From Alitta virens (taxonomy: Eukaryota; Annelida; Polychaeta; Phyllodocida; Nereididae): 64,000 bases of DNA. Shown here piece by piece: positions 53,500 to 64,000 of the stretch. The stretch's first letter is position 1; each line of letters begins with the position of its first letter. The notes beneath the pieces are model-generated. The model ran no database searches. It was not told the DNA's origin and saw only the letters and a program-made list of their open reading frames with translations. Location of the stretch: positions 771,501 to 835,500 of the forward strand of contig OW028583.1 of NCBI GenBank assembly GCA_932294295.1. Direction: 5' to 3'. Position numbers and translations under genes: made by a program.

Positions 53500-53575
53500 G
53501 ATGTTAAGTCTTGGAATCTGAACATTGTTATACTTTTACCTCATGGGTGGGGTCTTTTACTGCCCCAGCATAGCA
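53500..53575 (-). mobile_element. Family B SINE fragment next to the array
   Basis: Plus reading 'acctcatgggtggggtcttt' and 'actgccccagcatag' beside the CTAT array. Confidence 0.55.
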
Positions 53576-55347
53576 TAGAAACTGCAAATTACGCAATATC
53601 CGCTACCAAAATAAAGTACATGTGTATTTTTGAAAAATACTAAATTGACTCAGATTCTTGTGATTATCAATTACTCATACTGTTTGTCTCCAATCAAATT
53701 TGGCGCCAACTTGTTCACCCAATCAAGGCACAATGTGGCCATTGGTGACGTCATAATGCCCACTGTGAGTCAACTGGATTGTCTGCAGATAGAGATCAGG
53801 TTCAAAGGTTAGTAAAATAGCCTTATAAATATGAATAACTATATGTCTAGGTGTACTAAAAATTGGACTTGGGATATCAATATGATTTAATTAGAGTACT
53901 TTTATAAGATCTATATTAATCATTAATATAATCAGTGAGTCTATCTTTAAAATGGTGGACCTAGGAGCTAGATCAGAGAAAATCTTTTTTTTTATATTTC
54001 ACAGAGTGAAAACGAAAGCAAATATTTAAATAAGATTTTATTGTTTTGATCTTAGTCAGCTTATATGACCAATGGCCCAGAGGCAGATGTAACGATGAAC
54101 TGATAGGACTTTTTACACATTCAGGCCTACCATATGGGCGGGGTCTTTTACTTGCCCAAGCATAGGCACAAATTAAGAGTCCAATATGCCCACCAACAGT
54201 GACTGAGAATAATATTAATATTTGTCTAATTAGTAATAACTCATTCTTATATTCTGCCATACCTTTATAAAAACTTAGGAAATGGTGTCTAAATTAGACA
54301 CATTTTCAATGTTTCTGAATGTTTTCATTGTATAGACTATTTCTTCAACATTGTGCCTTATATGACTCCCTAATTATAATACAGTATTTTCAAAAGTTTT
54401 GAGACTAGCCTATGGGCTAATCTTTATAGATTATTGATTGAATTAATGCAGACTTTTAAGGGAGGGGGTGTGCTCTCTTGATACAAGAGCCTCTTAATCT
54501 TTAAATCTTCCAAGTAAGTAACAAATTGTCAATACATATATACACAGTTCCAACCTGGATATTGTGAAAACAACTCTACAATTCACATCAACTTTAAAAC
54601 TGGATCTAAACTATCAAATTACTATAGATATATCTAGATACTTTTAGTACTGGAAATTTACATTAAAAAAAAAACTCAGAATAGCAGAATTTGTGGACAC
54701 AAGTCCAAACAAGTGGCCTGTGACTGTGTATAATATCACTAGCTAGTTCTACGGATTATCTTACATGTTGTTGACATGTAAACATGAGTCACATGTATAC
54801 ATAAATGATATTTGAAAAGGTATTGTACATCACTTAGATTATAACCTAATAAATTAGTAAAATTGTCAAATATGTTATTTATTACTATATTATATTTAGG
54901 TATCTAATTAATTTGTCTAAAAATATATATTTTGTTTACATTTGGCAGTCATTTATTTATATATTATATTTTGTATTGTATTTATTTTCGTCATGTTAAT
55001 ACCTTATTAAGTCATTAAAGTAAATGTATGTTTACTTTATTTAATGATATTAACATATAATAAATATTATATTATAAATTCATAAAAGTGCCACCATTAC
55101 AAAATTTTAAAAATATATAAACATTGGATTTTATTTTTATTTCAAAACATAGCACTACATATTTAAAATTGTATATCTAATTTTCAGCATGTAGGCCTAA
55201 TTTATTAATATAGTTATCTTTCTGGCATTCATTTATGTATTTTTGAATAAAAAAATAATAATAGAAACACAAGCCAAAATACTAATTATATGTAAATACT
55301 ACTGATATGTTTATTTAGTGGCTTCATTTATCTTCTTTCTTTAACAG
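53576..55347. other. Gene-free upstream region of the right-hand gene
   Basis: AT-rich. A family B2 fragment (54045-54165, plus reading 'gtcagcttatatgaccaatg' and 'cggggtcttttacttgccc') is the only recognised element. A 5' non-coding exon of the gene at 55348 is expected somewhere here but cannot be located. Confidence 0.45.
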
Positions 55348-55451
55348 AATATGTCAGCAGCACAGGCAATTGCATCCGACCCCATCCCTGTTTGGGGTCA
55401 CAAGTTCAAAGACCATGTACCTAGGGGGATTAAGATTGCTGACACTGACAA
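55348..55451 (+). CDS. Unrecognised gene, first coding exon
   Basis: After TTTCTTTAACAG comes AAT and then ATG at 55351. Encodes residues 1-33 plus two bases of Lys34, donor ACAA|GTAAGG. The acceptor just before the ATG implies a non-coding exon upstream. Confidence 0.75.
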
Positions 55452-58400
55452 GTAAGGTGGTTTTAAAAGATCATCATAACATCATCATAACATCATGATG
55501 ATGTCATCAACAAATATATAATCAAATCAGAATTGACTTATTTTTATTGTATATTGCACTGCTATATTTAGCAGAAGTTTAGTCAGCTTATATAACCAGC
55601 TGTTAACTTATATGACTAGCTGGGTCAATCCATATGAATTCACCGAAATTCAGACAAACTTCCCAGGTCACCATCTCAAAAAATTCTGCAAAAAATACTA
55701 TTTGTAGGTCTATATAATTATTGGAAAAATCCAAAATTTCAGGTCTCCAGTGTCAATGGTTTGGAAGATACAGCAATTTGAAATTCTATAAATTTTTTGC
55801 GGAAAAGCCAAACGGCATGAATTTCCAAGTTAAGACGTCCATATCTCTCTTATTTTTATAATGTAGGCATGAAATGTTGTACCTAGGGTAAAAATGTTTT
55901 ATTGAGTCCATGTATGCTGTTACATCAGGGCTATTGGTGATATTTTCCAAGCTGTTATGCTCTGAAAAAGGGCGAAAATGGGAAACGTTGCAAAACGAGA
56001 CTTTATATTTTGCAGGGCTGTGCGGAATCTATGCAAGAACAAGAGCTCATATTTATTTTCTTGCTTCTTATGGTCCACCTGCACATATATGAATGGCCAA
56101 AACCACCTTATTTGCAAAAAAATGGAAGCCAGAGTAGTTTTAAAAAGACAAATAATATACGATTGTGAAAAAAACCCTTTATTCTAATGTAATTTTGACC
56201 AACAAGAGAGTTCACCATCACTTCCATATTTTTGTCCCAATATCACATACATCTAGTGGTCCTCTGGTTAAAATATCATTGTGGTGGTCACATTCCTTCA
56301 TATTTGTATGAACTTCTCAAAAATCTATCTTTATATATTAAAAAATAATAGTCTTTTGCGATTTCTTAATATCTGCATAAAGATTTGAACAGTTAAATTT
56401 ATCTATTCATTTGATAAACATGCTTTAACATTTATGATGCTATATTGATTACATAATTATCAAATGTTACAAACTAAAGGTATTTGGGAAACAGCAAATG
56501 CATGGTTAATGATACATGGATTCAATACAACTTCTTTACTCTAGGTACAAAATTTCATGCCTACATTATGAAAAATAAGAGTGATATGGACGTCTTAACT
56601 TGGAAATTCATGCCGTTTAGCTTTTCCGCAAAAAAAAAAAAACAATAAAATTTCAAATTGCTGCATCTTCTAAACCATTGACACTGGAGAGCTGAAATTT
56701 TGGGGTTTTCCATAGACCTACAAATGGTAATTTTTTTAAAGAGTTTTGAGATGGTGACCTGGGGAGATTTTGGTGAATTCATATGGATTGACCTGTCAAC
56801 TTGTAAGACCAGCTGTCAAATTATAGGACCTGCTGTCAACTTGTATGACCAGCTGTCCACTTATATGACCAGCTGTCAACTTATATGACCAGCTGCAGGC
56901 AGACATAATGATGAGATGATAAGGTTGCGTCGAGTCCACGCTATGTTAAGGAATTACCTCATGGTTGGTGTCTTACCTGTCCCAGCTCAGACACAGCAGG
57001 AATGTTTATACTGTCAATGTTTGTGTTACTGTCATGTAGGTTTCTTTATGAGCTGGGGGGGGGGGGGGGGGGCTATATTACATAAGCCGAATATTCATGT
57101 TAATTAATAAAAAAACATTTGTTCTTTTTATTTTAACTTAAAATTATAACAATAATCCGTATCTTACAATAAATTAAAGCATTTCCCATGTACATTTGCA
57201 TGTCATTAAGAATGACAGAAAAAGAAATGTTCATATTCTCTTTTAGTAAAAAAAACATTAAGTACCTTTAATAAGAAATTGTTCATGAAATGTTTGATCT
57301 ATTTTCCCCCACCAGGACATTAAGCAAAATTTAAATGATCATTTTTTCCCCAATCCATGTAAATATTTCAAAATCACACCACATTAAAAAAAAAATTAAA
57401 AGCACCTTTAATAAGAAATTGCCAAAAATATATTTGATCTTTTTTACTCTTCCCGCAAGGACACCCAGCAACAGAGAGAAGGTTATTGACCCCTCTGACC
57501 CCCGCTGGTACGTGAGGGCGCTAGCTATCCCTACTTCCGATCACGTGGGTCTCAAGATCAATGCACGCCATCTGGTGAGAGACAACGCACACTACAACCC
57601 CAGTGAACCTCAGAGGGACTCAGTGAGAGATGATAATTATAAAAGAAGATTGGTCCAGTATACTTGCCAGGGTTTTCATTCCGCCCCTCATAAGCCTTAC
57701 CAGGGTGAGTATTCAAAAACCCTCTGTTGACAAAATACCCCCCCCCCCCCTTTTAAATATGTTTATTGACACACATGTATAGTAAGATACAATTCATGGT
57801 GTATAATACAAAAATATTGGTAATTAAAATATATTGTGAACGTTATAAAACTTTGAAAACATAACAGATAAAAACAAAAGTAAATAAAAACATGAGTGTA
57901 TAAATAAAAAAAAATGCTGCGCTTTATGGCTATGCTTGGTGGCTGAAGGGAGTACATTTTATCTATAGTGGGTATCAAATTCAGCAAATTAAGTAAAAAA
58001 TATATATATTTAAGGTTGCATAGCTATAGTATATATAATATATTAGTAGCTCTAAAATGCTCAGAAATAAGTCAGAATGCACCTCGGAACACCTCAGATG
58101 CTTGAGCTTCCGAGGGGCCTTTGGTGGTCTGCGGACTCCCGGACCCCAGCCTTACTCGGGTGACCAGAAATCCTGTTTCTGAAACTTGGGAGCTATGGAG
58201 TATGTTGTGTTTGGATAAATGCATGGAAAACACATATTTTTCACCTCATTATAAAAAGGCAAAAAACCATACGTTTTCCATGCGTTTATCCTTCACATGT
58301 AAAACGCACGTGGAACTTTATGCCATGTGGGGTTCACACTGAAGTAGGATCCACAATAAATGTCCACTCGTTTTGCAGTCATATTCTATCATTAAAAAGT

Positions 58401-61313
58401 TTAGGGCAGCAAAAAATTGACAGAAATGTTACTAATAAGTCAAACAACTTCCTAAACTATAAAAACTCCTCTTCAGTACCAATTGACTTCAAGTTCCCTA
58501 TCTTTGCAATGATAATTTTTGCCATCATCTACTAATCATTATGGCCTGTTGTTATGGTTACAGAGAAGCAGCAGAAATTACAATAGAGAGTAAAGCAAAA
58601 TTCAGTTTTTTTTTTGGTTCCCAGAACTGTTTTTTATCCATAAATGCCAAAATCTGTGCAAAAAAAAACAAGTGGAAATTTATCATTGATCCTAGTATAG
58701 AGTACTGTCAAGGTATGCGCTAAGGGTTTGCTGCCACGCAGCCTATGTTTTTCGATTAATGGTTTCAAAAATGTATTTTACAATGCAGATTACTAATTAG
58801 AGCTGTTAATTAATATTGTTTGACATGTTCTCACAGAGTAAGCCACATGTTTTTATTATTATTCCTATTAACTTAAATGCATTTTTTTTTTGTCCAGGTG
58901 TCGGGGATCCATTTTACCTGGAACAAAAGAACTTGCTTCTGCATGCACTGGGCCAGTGGGATGAGGTAGGTCTATTGTTAATTGCAATCAAGTCTCCACC
59001 AATGACTAAAATCACCAACAAATATTGTAGGATCATATTGCAATCAAGATACGTAACTAGAAAAAAGAAATAATAATACGAGTAAAAAATAGCAGGGCCG
59101 TAAAAGTAAGGTAAGGTAAGAAAAAATGAAATAAAACAAGACAAGATAAAATAAGATAGATAAAAAAAGATAAAATAAAATAAGATGAGAGAAGATAACG
59201 TGTGTGAAAAATGAGATAAGATAAGATAACAAGAGACAAGATGAGATAAGTTAAGATGAGATAAGATAACATAAGAAAAAACTAGATAAGATAAGACAAC
59301 AAGAGACAAGACAAGATGAGATAAGTTAAGATGAGATAAGTTAAGATGAGATAAGATAAGATGAGATAACATGATAAAACTGAGATAAGATGAGATAACA
59401 AGAGACAAGACAAGATAAGATGAGATAAGATAACAAGAGACAACACAAGTTGAGATAAGTAAAGATGAGATGAGATAACATGAGAGAAAAAAATGAGATA
59501 AGATAACAAGAGAGAAGACAAGATGAGATGAGATAAGTTAAGATGAGATAAGATACCACAAGATAACATGACATAAAATAAAATAAAATAAAAATTGATC
59601 CAACAAGGTGCTCACATTAAAAATATTGTGATCCTCACTCATCAAAAATAAAGAATTTCTCAAACATTCAAGATTTATATTACAATTTTAAAATTTCAAA
59701 AACTATCAGTAGGAAAAAGAGACAATATTATAGCATAAATCACATATTCATCATAAAACCTTTTATTTGTAATGGCATTAGGCCTAATCCTATAACGTCA
59801 TTAAGTGTGATTGATGACCCCGTGTTTAAAATATGAATCTATATTGAACGGATGTTATATTAATGCCAAATCATTTCAAAAGGCATTATTGATTGGTTAG
59901 TCATACACGGATCCTTTGAATATTCCACATATTGGACATATTGATCATAAATACATGTCTAATATGTGGGGATTTATGGATCTAATTATGAAAAATATCA
60001 GGTGTACAATATTCCACAGTATCTATGTTGACAAAAAAAGGGATTTATTAACACAAAAAGATAGAATGATGCTTACACTTCATCCAATATATACCTAGAT
60101 TTGATCCAATAAAACTCTATATTGGATAACATTATATCCACCATTTCTTAATATAATTTTTCACGATAGTCCAATATAACATTTTGTATCCATTATATTT
60201 CTTTCCTGTTCAATATTATTTTTTAATCCTGTATGACAAAATATTGGGAGAGTCACGTGATATTAAAGAAGAAATCTGATTGGACGATCATATTTTAATG
60301 GAGAATATAATTTTATAATATTAATAATTGTAATCATATGTAATGAAATTCATCATTTTTCTTATTATTATATTTGACACAGGGAGCCCTGACAAACGCA
60401 ACAGGTTCAGAAAATGCCGAAGGTGAAAATGGAAGCTCGACATCTCCTGATTTAGCCAAAAATGCTGTCAAGATTGTAAGTGCATCATAAATATCACAAA
60501 TATCATAATATCACAAATATCATTAATATCACAAATATCATAAATATCACAAATATCATAATATAATAAATATCATAAATATCTCAAATATAATAAATAT
60601 CACAAATATCATAAATATCATAAAATATTATAAATATAAATATCACAAATATCACAAATATCATAAATATAATAAATATCACAAATATCACAAATATCAT
60701 AAATATCATAAATATAACAAATATCACAAATATCATAAATATCTTAAATATCACAAATATCATAATATCATAATATCATAAATATCATATATGATGTTAG
60801 GATTTCTACAAATGTAAAATCTATTGGTACTTTATTGAAATGTCTTTATATATTATTTTTGTAGTTATTTTTTCATAATGAAAGAGATAGTTCCACTGGC
60901 GGATCCAGCCCTGACTCTATGCAGAGTGGGGGGGGGGGGGGGCGTTAAAAGCATGACTGTTAAATGTAAGTCTATTTATAGGCCTGTGATAGACATTAAG
61001 GCTGGTACAGGGGGGGGGGGGGGGGCATGGCTCCAATGCCCCCCTCCCCCCTGGATCTGCCAGTGGATAGAGTCTAGTTAAGTCAGAAATTTTGTATAGT
61101 TTTTATGATTTGTTCTTCTTCAGGCACCAGTGAAATTTGTCCTGCAAAGAGCAAGAAAAGACTTGAATAATATTTCCAATGAAGAAAAAGGAGGAAGGTT
61201 TGTAATCTTTATACTTAAGCATTATAGATGGATAGATAGATAGATAGATAGATAGACAGACAGATAGATAGATAGATAGATAGACAGATAGATAGATAGA
61301 CAGATAGATAGAC

Positions 61314-61344
<31 letters not shown>

Positions 61345-63558
61345 TAGACAGACAGCTAGACAGACAGACAGACAGACAGCTAGACAGTGCGACAGACAGA
61401 CAGACAGATAGATAGATAGATAGATAGATAGACACATAGACAGATAGATAGATAGATAGATAGATATGGGAAGTGCCTCTGAGGCAAGTTCTTGCCACAT
61501 TCAAAGGTTGATTGATGAGGTGAGACAGAGAGGAGGAGTCACCCATGTTACACATTTGCCCCATGAGTGGGATCTTTTACTTGCCTCAGCATAGACACTG
61601 AGTACAAGGAACCGCTAATTTAACTTTCCTTAATATAAATTTATTACAATAAACAACCGGCCCCCTGGTGGTAAGAGTTAGTAATATAGTTCACCATTTA
61701 CTCACAGATGGCAGAAGTTTTCTCACCAAAAGTTATTACAAAGTAGTTAATGAGTAGTAAATGTTATAAAAGTAGTGAAATAGAAGTTAACACACATAAT
61801 TTTTTTCCCAAATCTCACCTACACCGCACTAAGAAAACTTTACCTGAATTCGCATCCGTGCCTTGACCATTTTCACACTATGTCCAATAATTTTATTTTT
61901 TTATATAATGACTCGTTATTAACTATGAAAGTGGTCAAGGCACGGAATCAAAAAACAATTAATCAGCCAATCAGAAATGGCGATACATCAAAAGAATCAC
62001 CTGCTGAACAGCGCCAAAGCGTTGCAACCACTTTTTTTTAGACCATCAAGTTTTCTTAGTGCACTGACGCGCTCATTGCAACAAAGTTAGACACGCTGAA
62101 ACACAGGCTAACAATACTATATGTACATTTTCTTCAAAGATATATCTGCGATCCATCACATGAACTCCACCATTTGCATGGACAATTAGTCAAAATTTAA
62201 GAAACTTCACCCCTACACCCTCCCTGCCAAAAACCATCAAAAAGCAAGCAAATTGTTACTTGGTAAAGTTGGCTATCAAGAACTCAAGGACTTGTCAATT
62301 TTCATTTAAATTTACATCATTTTTACCTTCATAATTGTGATCCAACTGCATAGTTGCAAGGAGTAATAAATACATTTATTATTATCAAACGTTAATATAT
62401 GTTATATCCCAAATAGGAGGGAGTTCACTAACATTTTTGTTGGTTATATCCTGACGCCGAAGGGGGAGGGATATATAACCAACAAAAATGTTAGTTAACT
62501 CCGGACTATGAGGAATATAACTAACTTATATTCCATTAGGCATATTTACTCATTTGTTTGTTTGTTTTGTTTTGATGCCTTTATTACTCAAAACGGATTT
62601 AGTTTGCATTCAGGAGGGAGTTAACTAACATTTTTGTTGTTTATATCCTGCAAAAGAACAATAGAAAAGGTCACGTGGTGGAGTATAATATAAGTTAAAA
62701 TAAAGATAATTCGCAGGGACATTAGAGTTAAGAATATTTAGGGCATGTTGTCCTTCTTGACTAGTTTAGACATATATATTCAATTTTCGGTTTGTATTGT
62801 ACTTACAAGGAGATTAAGTGCATTCAATCGCCGTCCGTCTGTGACACCGAACGAGCAAGATAACGATACCAACGAGAAGATGTATGTAAACTTATGAACA
62901 TGAAATATTTCAGTTGGTGGTTACTTTTTTCCAAATGTTCATTGAACAGTTACTTTTGTTTGATGTTTGTGTTGTATTGTACTTGTGTTTTTTAATTTTT
63001 TTTTTATTATTAATTAAGTTTTACAAACTGCACATTCAACCTTACTGAATTTGTTATTATGAGTTGTCACCAAAGAATTTCATTCCATATTTTGTGCTTG
63101 ATGTACTTATCGGTGTTCCAGCTAGGCCATTTGAGCATGCGCCATGCCCCTTGCTCCATCCCTGACGCCCTTTCACCACGCTCAATTTTGTGAGCGCCAT
63201 GCTTTTGAACTAGTTTGGCGCCTTATATGACTCTATTTACGTGCCCTAATATCCTTGTGCACCATGCCCAATTCAAATCCTAGCTGAAACACTGCTTATG
63301 ATTTGTAAATGCCCATTCAATGAATCTCGAGAACATTTTGGTACAAATAATAAAAATTAACTCAAAATAGTCCTTACATGGATGGTTACAGGGATGTGAC
63401 TCTGACTTAGGTCCTGTTTGAGAAAAATGACTTATTTAAAAAAAATAATATCTTACTGCAAATTTACTGACATTCATCACCATTGCAGACTCCGAATCAG
63501 GAACGTCAAACTCGGCCACGCCTTGAAACAGGAACTGAAGCAAGAGACTGACGAAAAG
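55348..63558 (+). CDS. Unrecognised multi-exon protein gene (7 exons in window)
   Basis: Seven exons whose phases all match give 241 residues with no stop. Evidence is good splice sites, conserved-looking codon use against very AT-rich introns, and exact phase closure at six junctions. The protein is hydrophilic, with no signal peptide or membrane helix. Notable stretches are [18 protein letters not shown], a Trp/Tyr-rich exon 2 ([20 protein letters not shown]), [20 protein letters not shown], an Asn/Ser-rich acidic linker, a Lys/Arg-rich helix ([12 protein letters not shown]) and RRPSV, a PKA-type site. I cannot name the family; the patchy Pro/Tyr/His-rich style reminds me of cilium- or sperm-associated proteins, but that is only an impression. 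The gene either continues past the window or ends at TGA 63601-63603 if the last exon is read through (255 aa). Confidence 0.75.
55590..55622 (-). repeat. Short tandem 'TTATATGACCAGCTG' units (left part)
   Basis: Two units of the roughly 20-bp B2-SINE-tail repeat. The matching larger part is at 56794-56890, on the other side of the foldback element, so the element has split the array. Confidence 0.6.
55623..56793. mobile_element. 1.17-kb foldback element with about 260-bp inverted arms
   Basis: Ends GGTCAATCCATATGAATTC (left) and GAATTCATATGGATTGACC (right). The arms 55623-55895 and about 56535-56793 pair throughout, with small differences. The central 600 bp holds only short frames. It lies in intron 1 of the unrecognised gene. 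Confidence 0.85.
56794..56890 (-). repeat. About 20-bp 'AGCTGTCAACTTATATGACC' tandem array
   Basis: Four to five units continuing directly into a B2 SINE 3' end (56885-57000), so the array grew from the SINE tail. Confidence 0.75.
56885..57000 (-). mobile_element. Family B2 SINE 3' fragment
   Basis: Plus reading 'gcagacataatgatgagatg', 'gtgtcttacctgtcccagct'. The head is missing. An 18-base G-run follows at 57055-57072. Confidence 0.68.
57240..57475 (+). repeat. Duplicated intron end and acceptor before exon 2
   Basis: 'acctttaataagaaattg' followed by a pyrimidine tract and AG-GACA occurs twice: ending at 57316 (CCCCCACCAG|GACATTAAGC) and at 57459 (CTTCCCGCAAG|GACACCC). Only the second leads into the long open frame. 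Confidence 0.75.
57460..57704 (+). CDS. Unrecognised gene, exon 2
   Basis: 245 bp, GC-richer than its surroundings, donor CCAG|GTGAGT (phase 1). Encodes residues 34-115 with [20 protein letters not shown] and [15 protein letters not shown]. The strongest coding signal of this gene. Confidence 0.85.
57738..58207. other. Intron, C-run and AT-rich sequence
   Basis: A 13-base C-run (57738-57750), then AT-rich sequence with nothing recognised. Confidence 0.4.
58208..58330. mobile_element. Foldback MITE family G, copy 3 (left end lost)
   Basis: 'ttggataaatgcatggaaaa' through 'acgttttccatgcgttta' to 'gtaaaacgcacgtggaac'. The left end is truncated and the right end degraded. Confidence 0.72.
58898..58965 (+). 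CDS. Unrecognised gene, exon 3
   Basis: 68 bp after TTTTTTTTTGTCCAG, donor GATGAG|GTAGGT. Encodes Gly116 (split) and [20 protein letters not shown] to Glu138. Confidence 0.82.
59100..59590. repeat. (GATAA)n-type pentanucleotide array
   Basis: About 490 bp of gataa/gatga/caaga units. Long Leu/Ser/Tyr frames on the minus strand are artefacts. Confidence 0.95.
60383..60475 (+). CDS. Unrecognised gene, exon 4 (low-complexity linker)
   Basis: 93 bp, phase 0 on both sides, acceptor TTGACACAG, donor AAGATT|GTAAGT. Encodes [19 protein letters not shown] and on to NAVKI. Symmetry means it could be skipped without a frameshift. Confidence 0.72.
60478..60792. repeat. 'ATATCACAAATATCATAA' simple array
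   Basis: About 315 bp of 9-bp units (aatatcata/aatatcaca) starting right after the exon 4 donor. Confidence 0.93.
60893..61066. mobile_element. hAT-like MITE with G/C runs
   Basis: Inverted ends CCACTGGCGGATCCAG and CTGGATCTGCCAGTGG (three mismatches), 174 bp, with two G-runs and two shorter C-runs inside. The CAGTGGCGGATCC type of terminus is common among hAT-derived MITEs. Confidence 0.7.
61124..61197 (+). CDS. Unrecognised gene, exon 5
   Basis: 74 bp after TTCTTCTTCAG, donor GGAAG|GTTTGT. Encodes residues 170-193 ([20 protein letters not shown]...), a basic, helix-prone segment. Confidence 0.78.
61229..61622 (-). mobile_element. Family B1 SINE, head-truncated, long ATAG/ACAG tail
   Basis: Tail 61229-61465, then plus reading 'ggcaagttcttgccacattc', 'ttacttgcctcagcatagac' and 'gagtacaaggaaccg'. 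The tRNA-like head is missing. Confidence 0.85.
61659..61672 (-). promoter_or_regulatory. CTCF-like motif
   Basis: The minus strand reads ACCACCAGGGGGCC, an exact CTCF core match, in an intron of the unrecognised gene. Motif evidence only. Confidence 0.28.
61825..62062. mobile_element. MITE with 15-bp GCACTAAGAAAACTT ends
   Basis: Inverted ends at 61826-61840 and 62048-62062. Nested inside, 'ccgtgccttgacca' (about 61857) pairs with 'tggtcaaggcacgg' (about 61933), giving a second hairpin. Confidence 0.8.
62402..62695 (-). mobile_element. MITE family H, copy 2
   Basis: Inverted copy of 35065-35338, with 'gacgccgaagggggaggg' and a right end 'aggtcacgtggtggagtata'. 'ctaacatttttgttg' and its complement recur within it. 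Confidence 0.78.
62810..62881 (+). CDS. Unrecognised gene, exon 6
   Basis: 72 bp, acceptor ACTTACAAG, donor AAGAT|GTATGT. Encodes Arg194 (split) and [20 protein letters not shown]...K. RRPSV fits the PKA phosphorylation consensus. The acceptor lacks a strong pyrimidine tract. Confidence 0.72.
63489..63558 (+). CDS. Unrecognised gene, exon 7 (partial gene)
   Basis: 70 bp after CACCATTGCAG. Encodes Ile218 (split) and [20 protein letters not shown]...K, ending at AAAAG|GTTTGT. If not spliced there the frame runs 14 more codons to TGA at 63601-63603. Confidence 0.72.
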
Positions 63559-63757
63559 GTTTGTGATAAACTTCGAATACATCTAATTGTTTCAGATTTG
63601 TGATCTCATCTTTTCTTGATAAATTAAGATTCAGATCGTTTATTCCACTTGTACAAAAAAAGTGTTATAAGTGAGGTGGGACTCTCTAAGACAGAACAAA
63701 TCACTTAATTATGGTGAAAGGTGAAAGGGAAGTAAAACTGGGAAGGGATACTTACTT

Positions 63758-63957
63758 GTGTGTGTGTGTGTGTGTGTGATTAGGGCTTTACGTCCTGTAT
63801 TTCTGCACTAGTTGGGCTAATTAGGACAGGCAGAGACCATGGCAATGAGACGAAGGATGAAACGGCCATACAACTTAGGCTCGACCGGGAATCAAAACCC
63901 AGGACCCAGTGGTTGGAAGCCCAGGGCGCTACCTCTGAGCTAGGCCCCCACCCCAGC
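63758..63957 (-). mobile_element. Family A SINE with (TG)n tail and target-site duplication
   Basis: The (TG)n tract (about 63758-63778) joins the SINE 3' end directly. GATACTTACTT flanks it at 63747-63757 and 63958-63968. A full-length, recent copy. Confidence 0.9.
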
Positions 63958-64000
63958 GATACTTACTTAATAGTGACGATATTAATTAATCCAAATTTTT

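Noticed and set aside
58914..59574. Leu/Ser/Tyr-rich minus-strand frames
   Set aside because: Translations of the pentanucleotide GATAA array; they also overlap a real plus-strand exon.

Overview
This is an AT-rich animal (metazoan) nuclear window. The genes have GT-AG introns, one receptor gene spans 33 kb, and the intergenic and intronic DNA is full of tRNA-headed SINEs, small inverted-repeat DNA elements and very long microsatellites and minisatellites. The protein families (a TRPA-type channel and a glycine/glutamate-gated anion receptor) and the repeats suit a marine invertebrate bilaterian. I cannot place it more finely from sequence alone. No bacterial, viral or CRISPR features were seen.

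Layout. (1) 1-5714: repeat-rich flank without a recognised gene. (2) 5715-10616, plus strand: a TRPA-family channel gene in three exons. Two tiny 5' exons splice in frame into one 3.9-kb exon that carries about 22 ankyrin repeats and the whole transmembrane domain (1347 aa predicted). (3) 10617-15899: a convergent intergenic stretch with a perfect 29-bp hairpin just after the TRPA stop and CTCF-like motifs. (4) 15900-48768, minus strand: a Cys-loop ligand-gated anion channel subunit, glycine-receptor/GluCl type. It can be rebuilt as 11 exons whose phases all close (441 aa). It has a 19.6-kb intron after the signal-peptide exon, two (perhaps three) symmetrical microexons, and unusual residues lining the pore. 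(5) 48769-55347: a 6.6-kb head-to-head intergenic region dominated by minisatellites. (6) 55348 to the right edge, plus strand: a multi-exon gene for a hydrophilic protein I do not recognise. Seven in-frame exons (241 aa) lie in the window.

Repeats. Family A SINEs have a tRNA-like head and an end reading like 'ggattagggctttacgtcc'; three copies have clear 11-14 bp target-site duplications. Family B SINEs come with two 3' ends: B1 ends in (ATCT)n and B2 ends near 'ctcatcattacgtctgcc'. Family C has two copies. Several inverted-repeat DNA elements are present, including two of about 1.2 kb with long arms (37738-38998 and 55623-56793). The (ATCT)n tails of B1 SINEs probably seeded some of the large tetranucleotide arrays. 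The three genes show no operon-like or pathway relationship. Two encode ion channels of excitable or sensory cells, and their adjacency is probably incidental.
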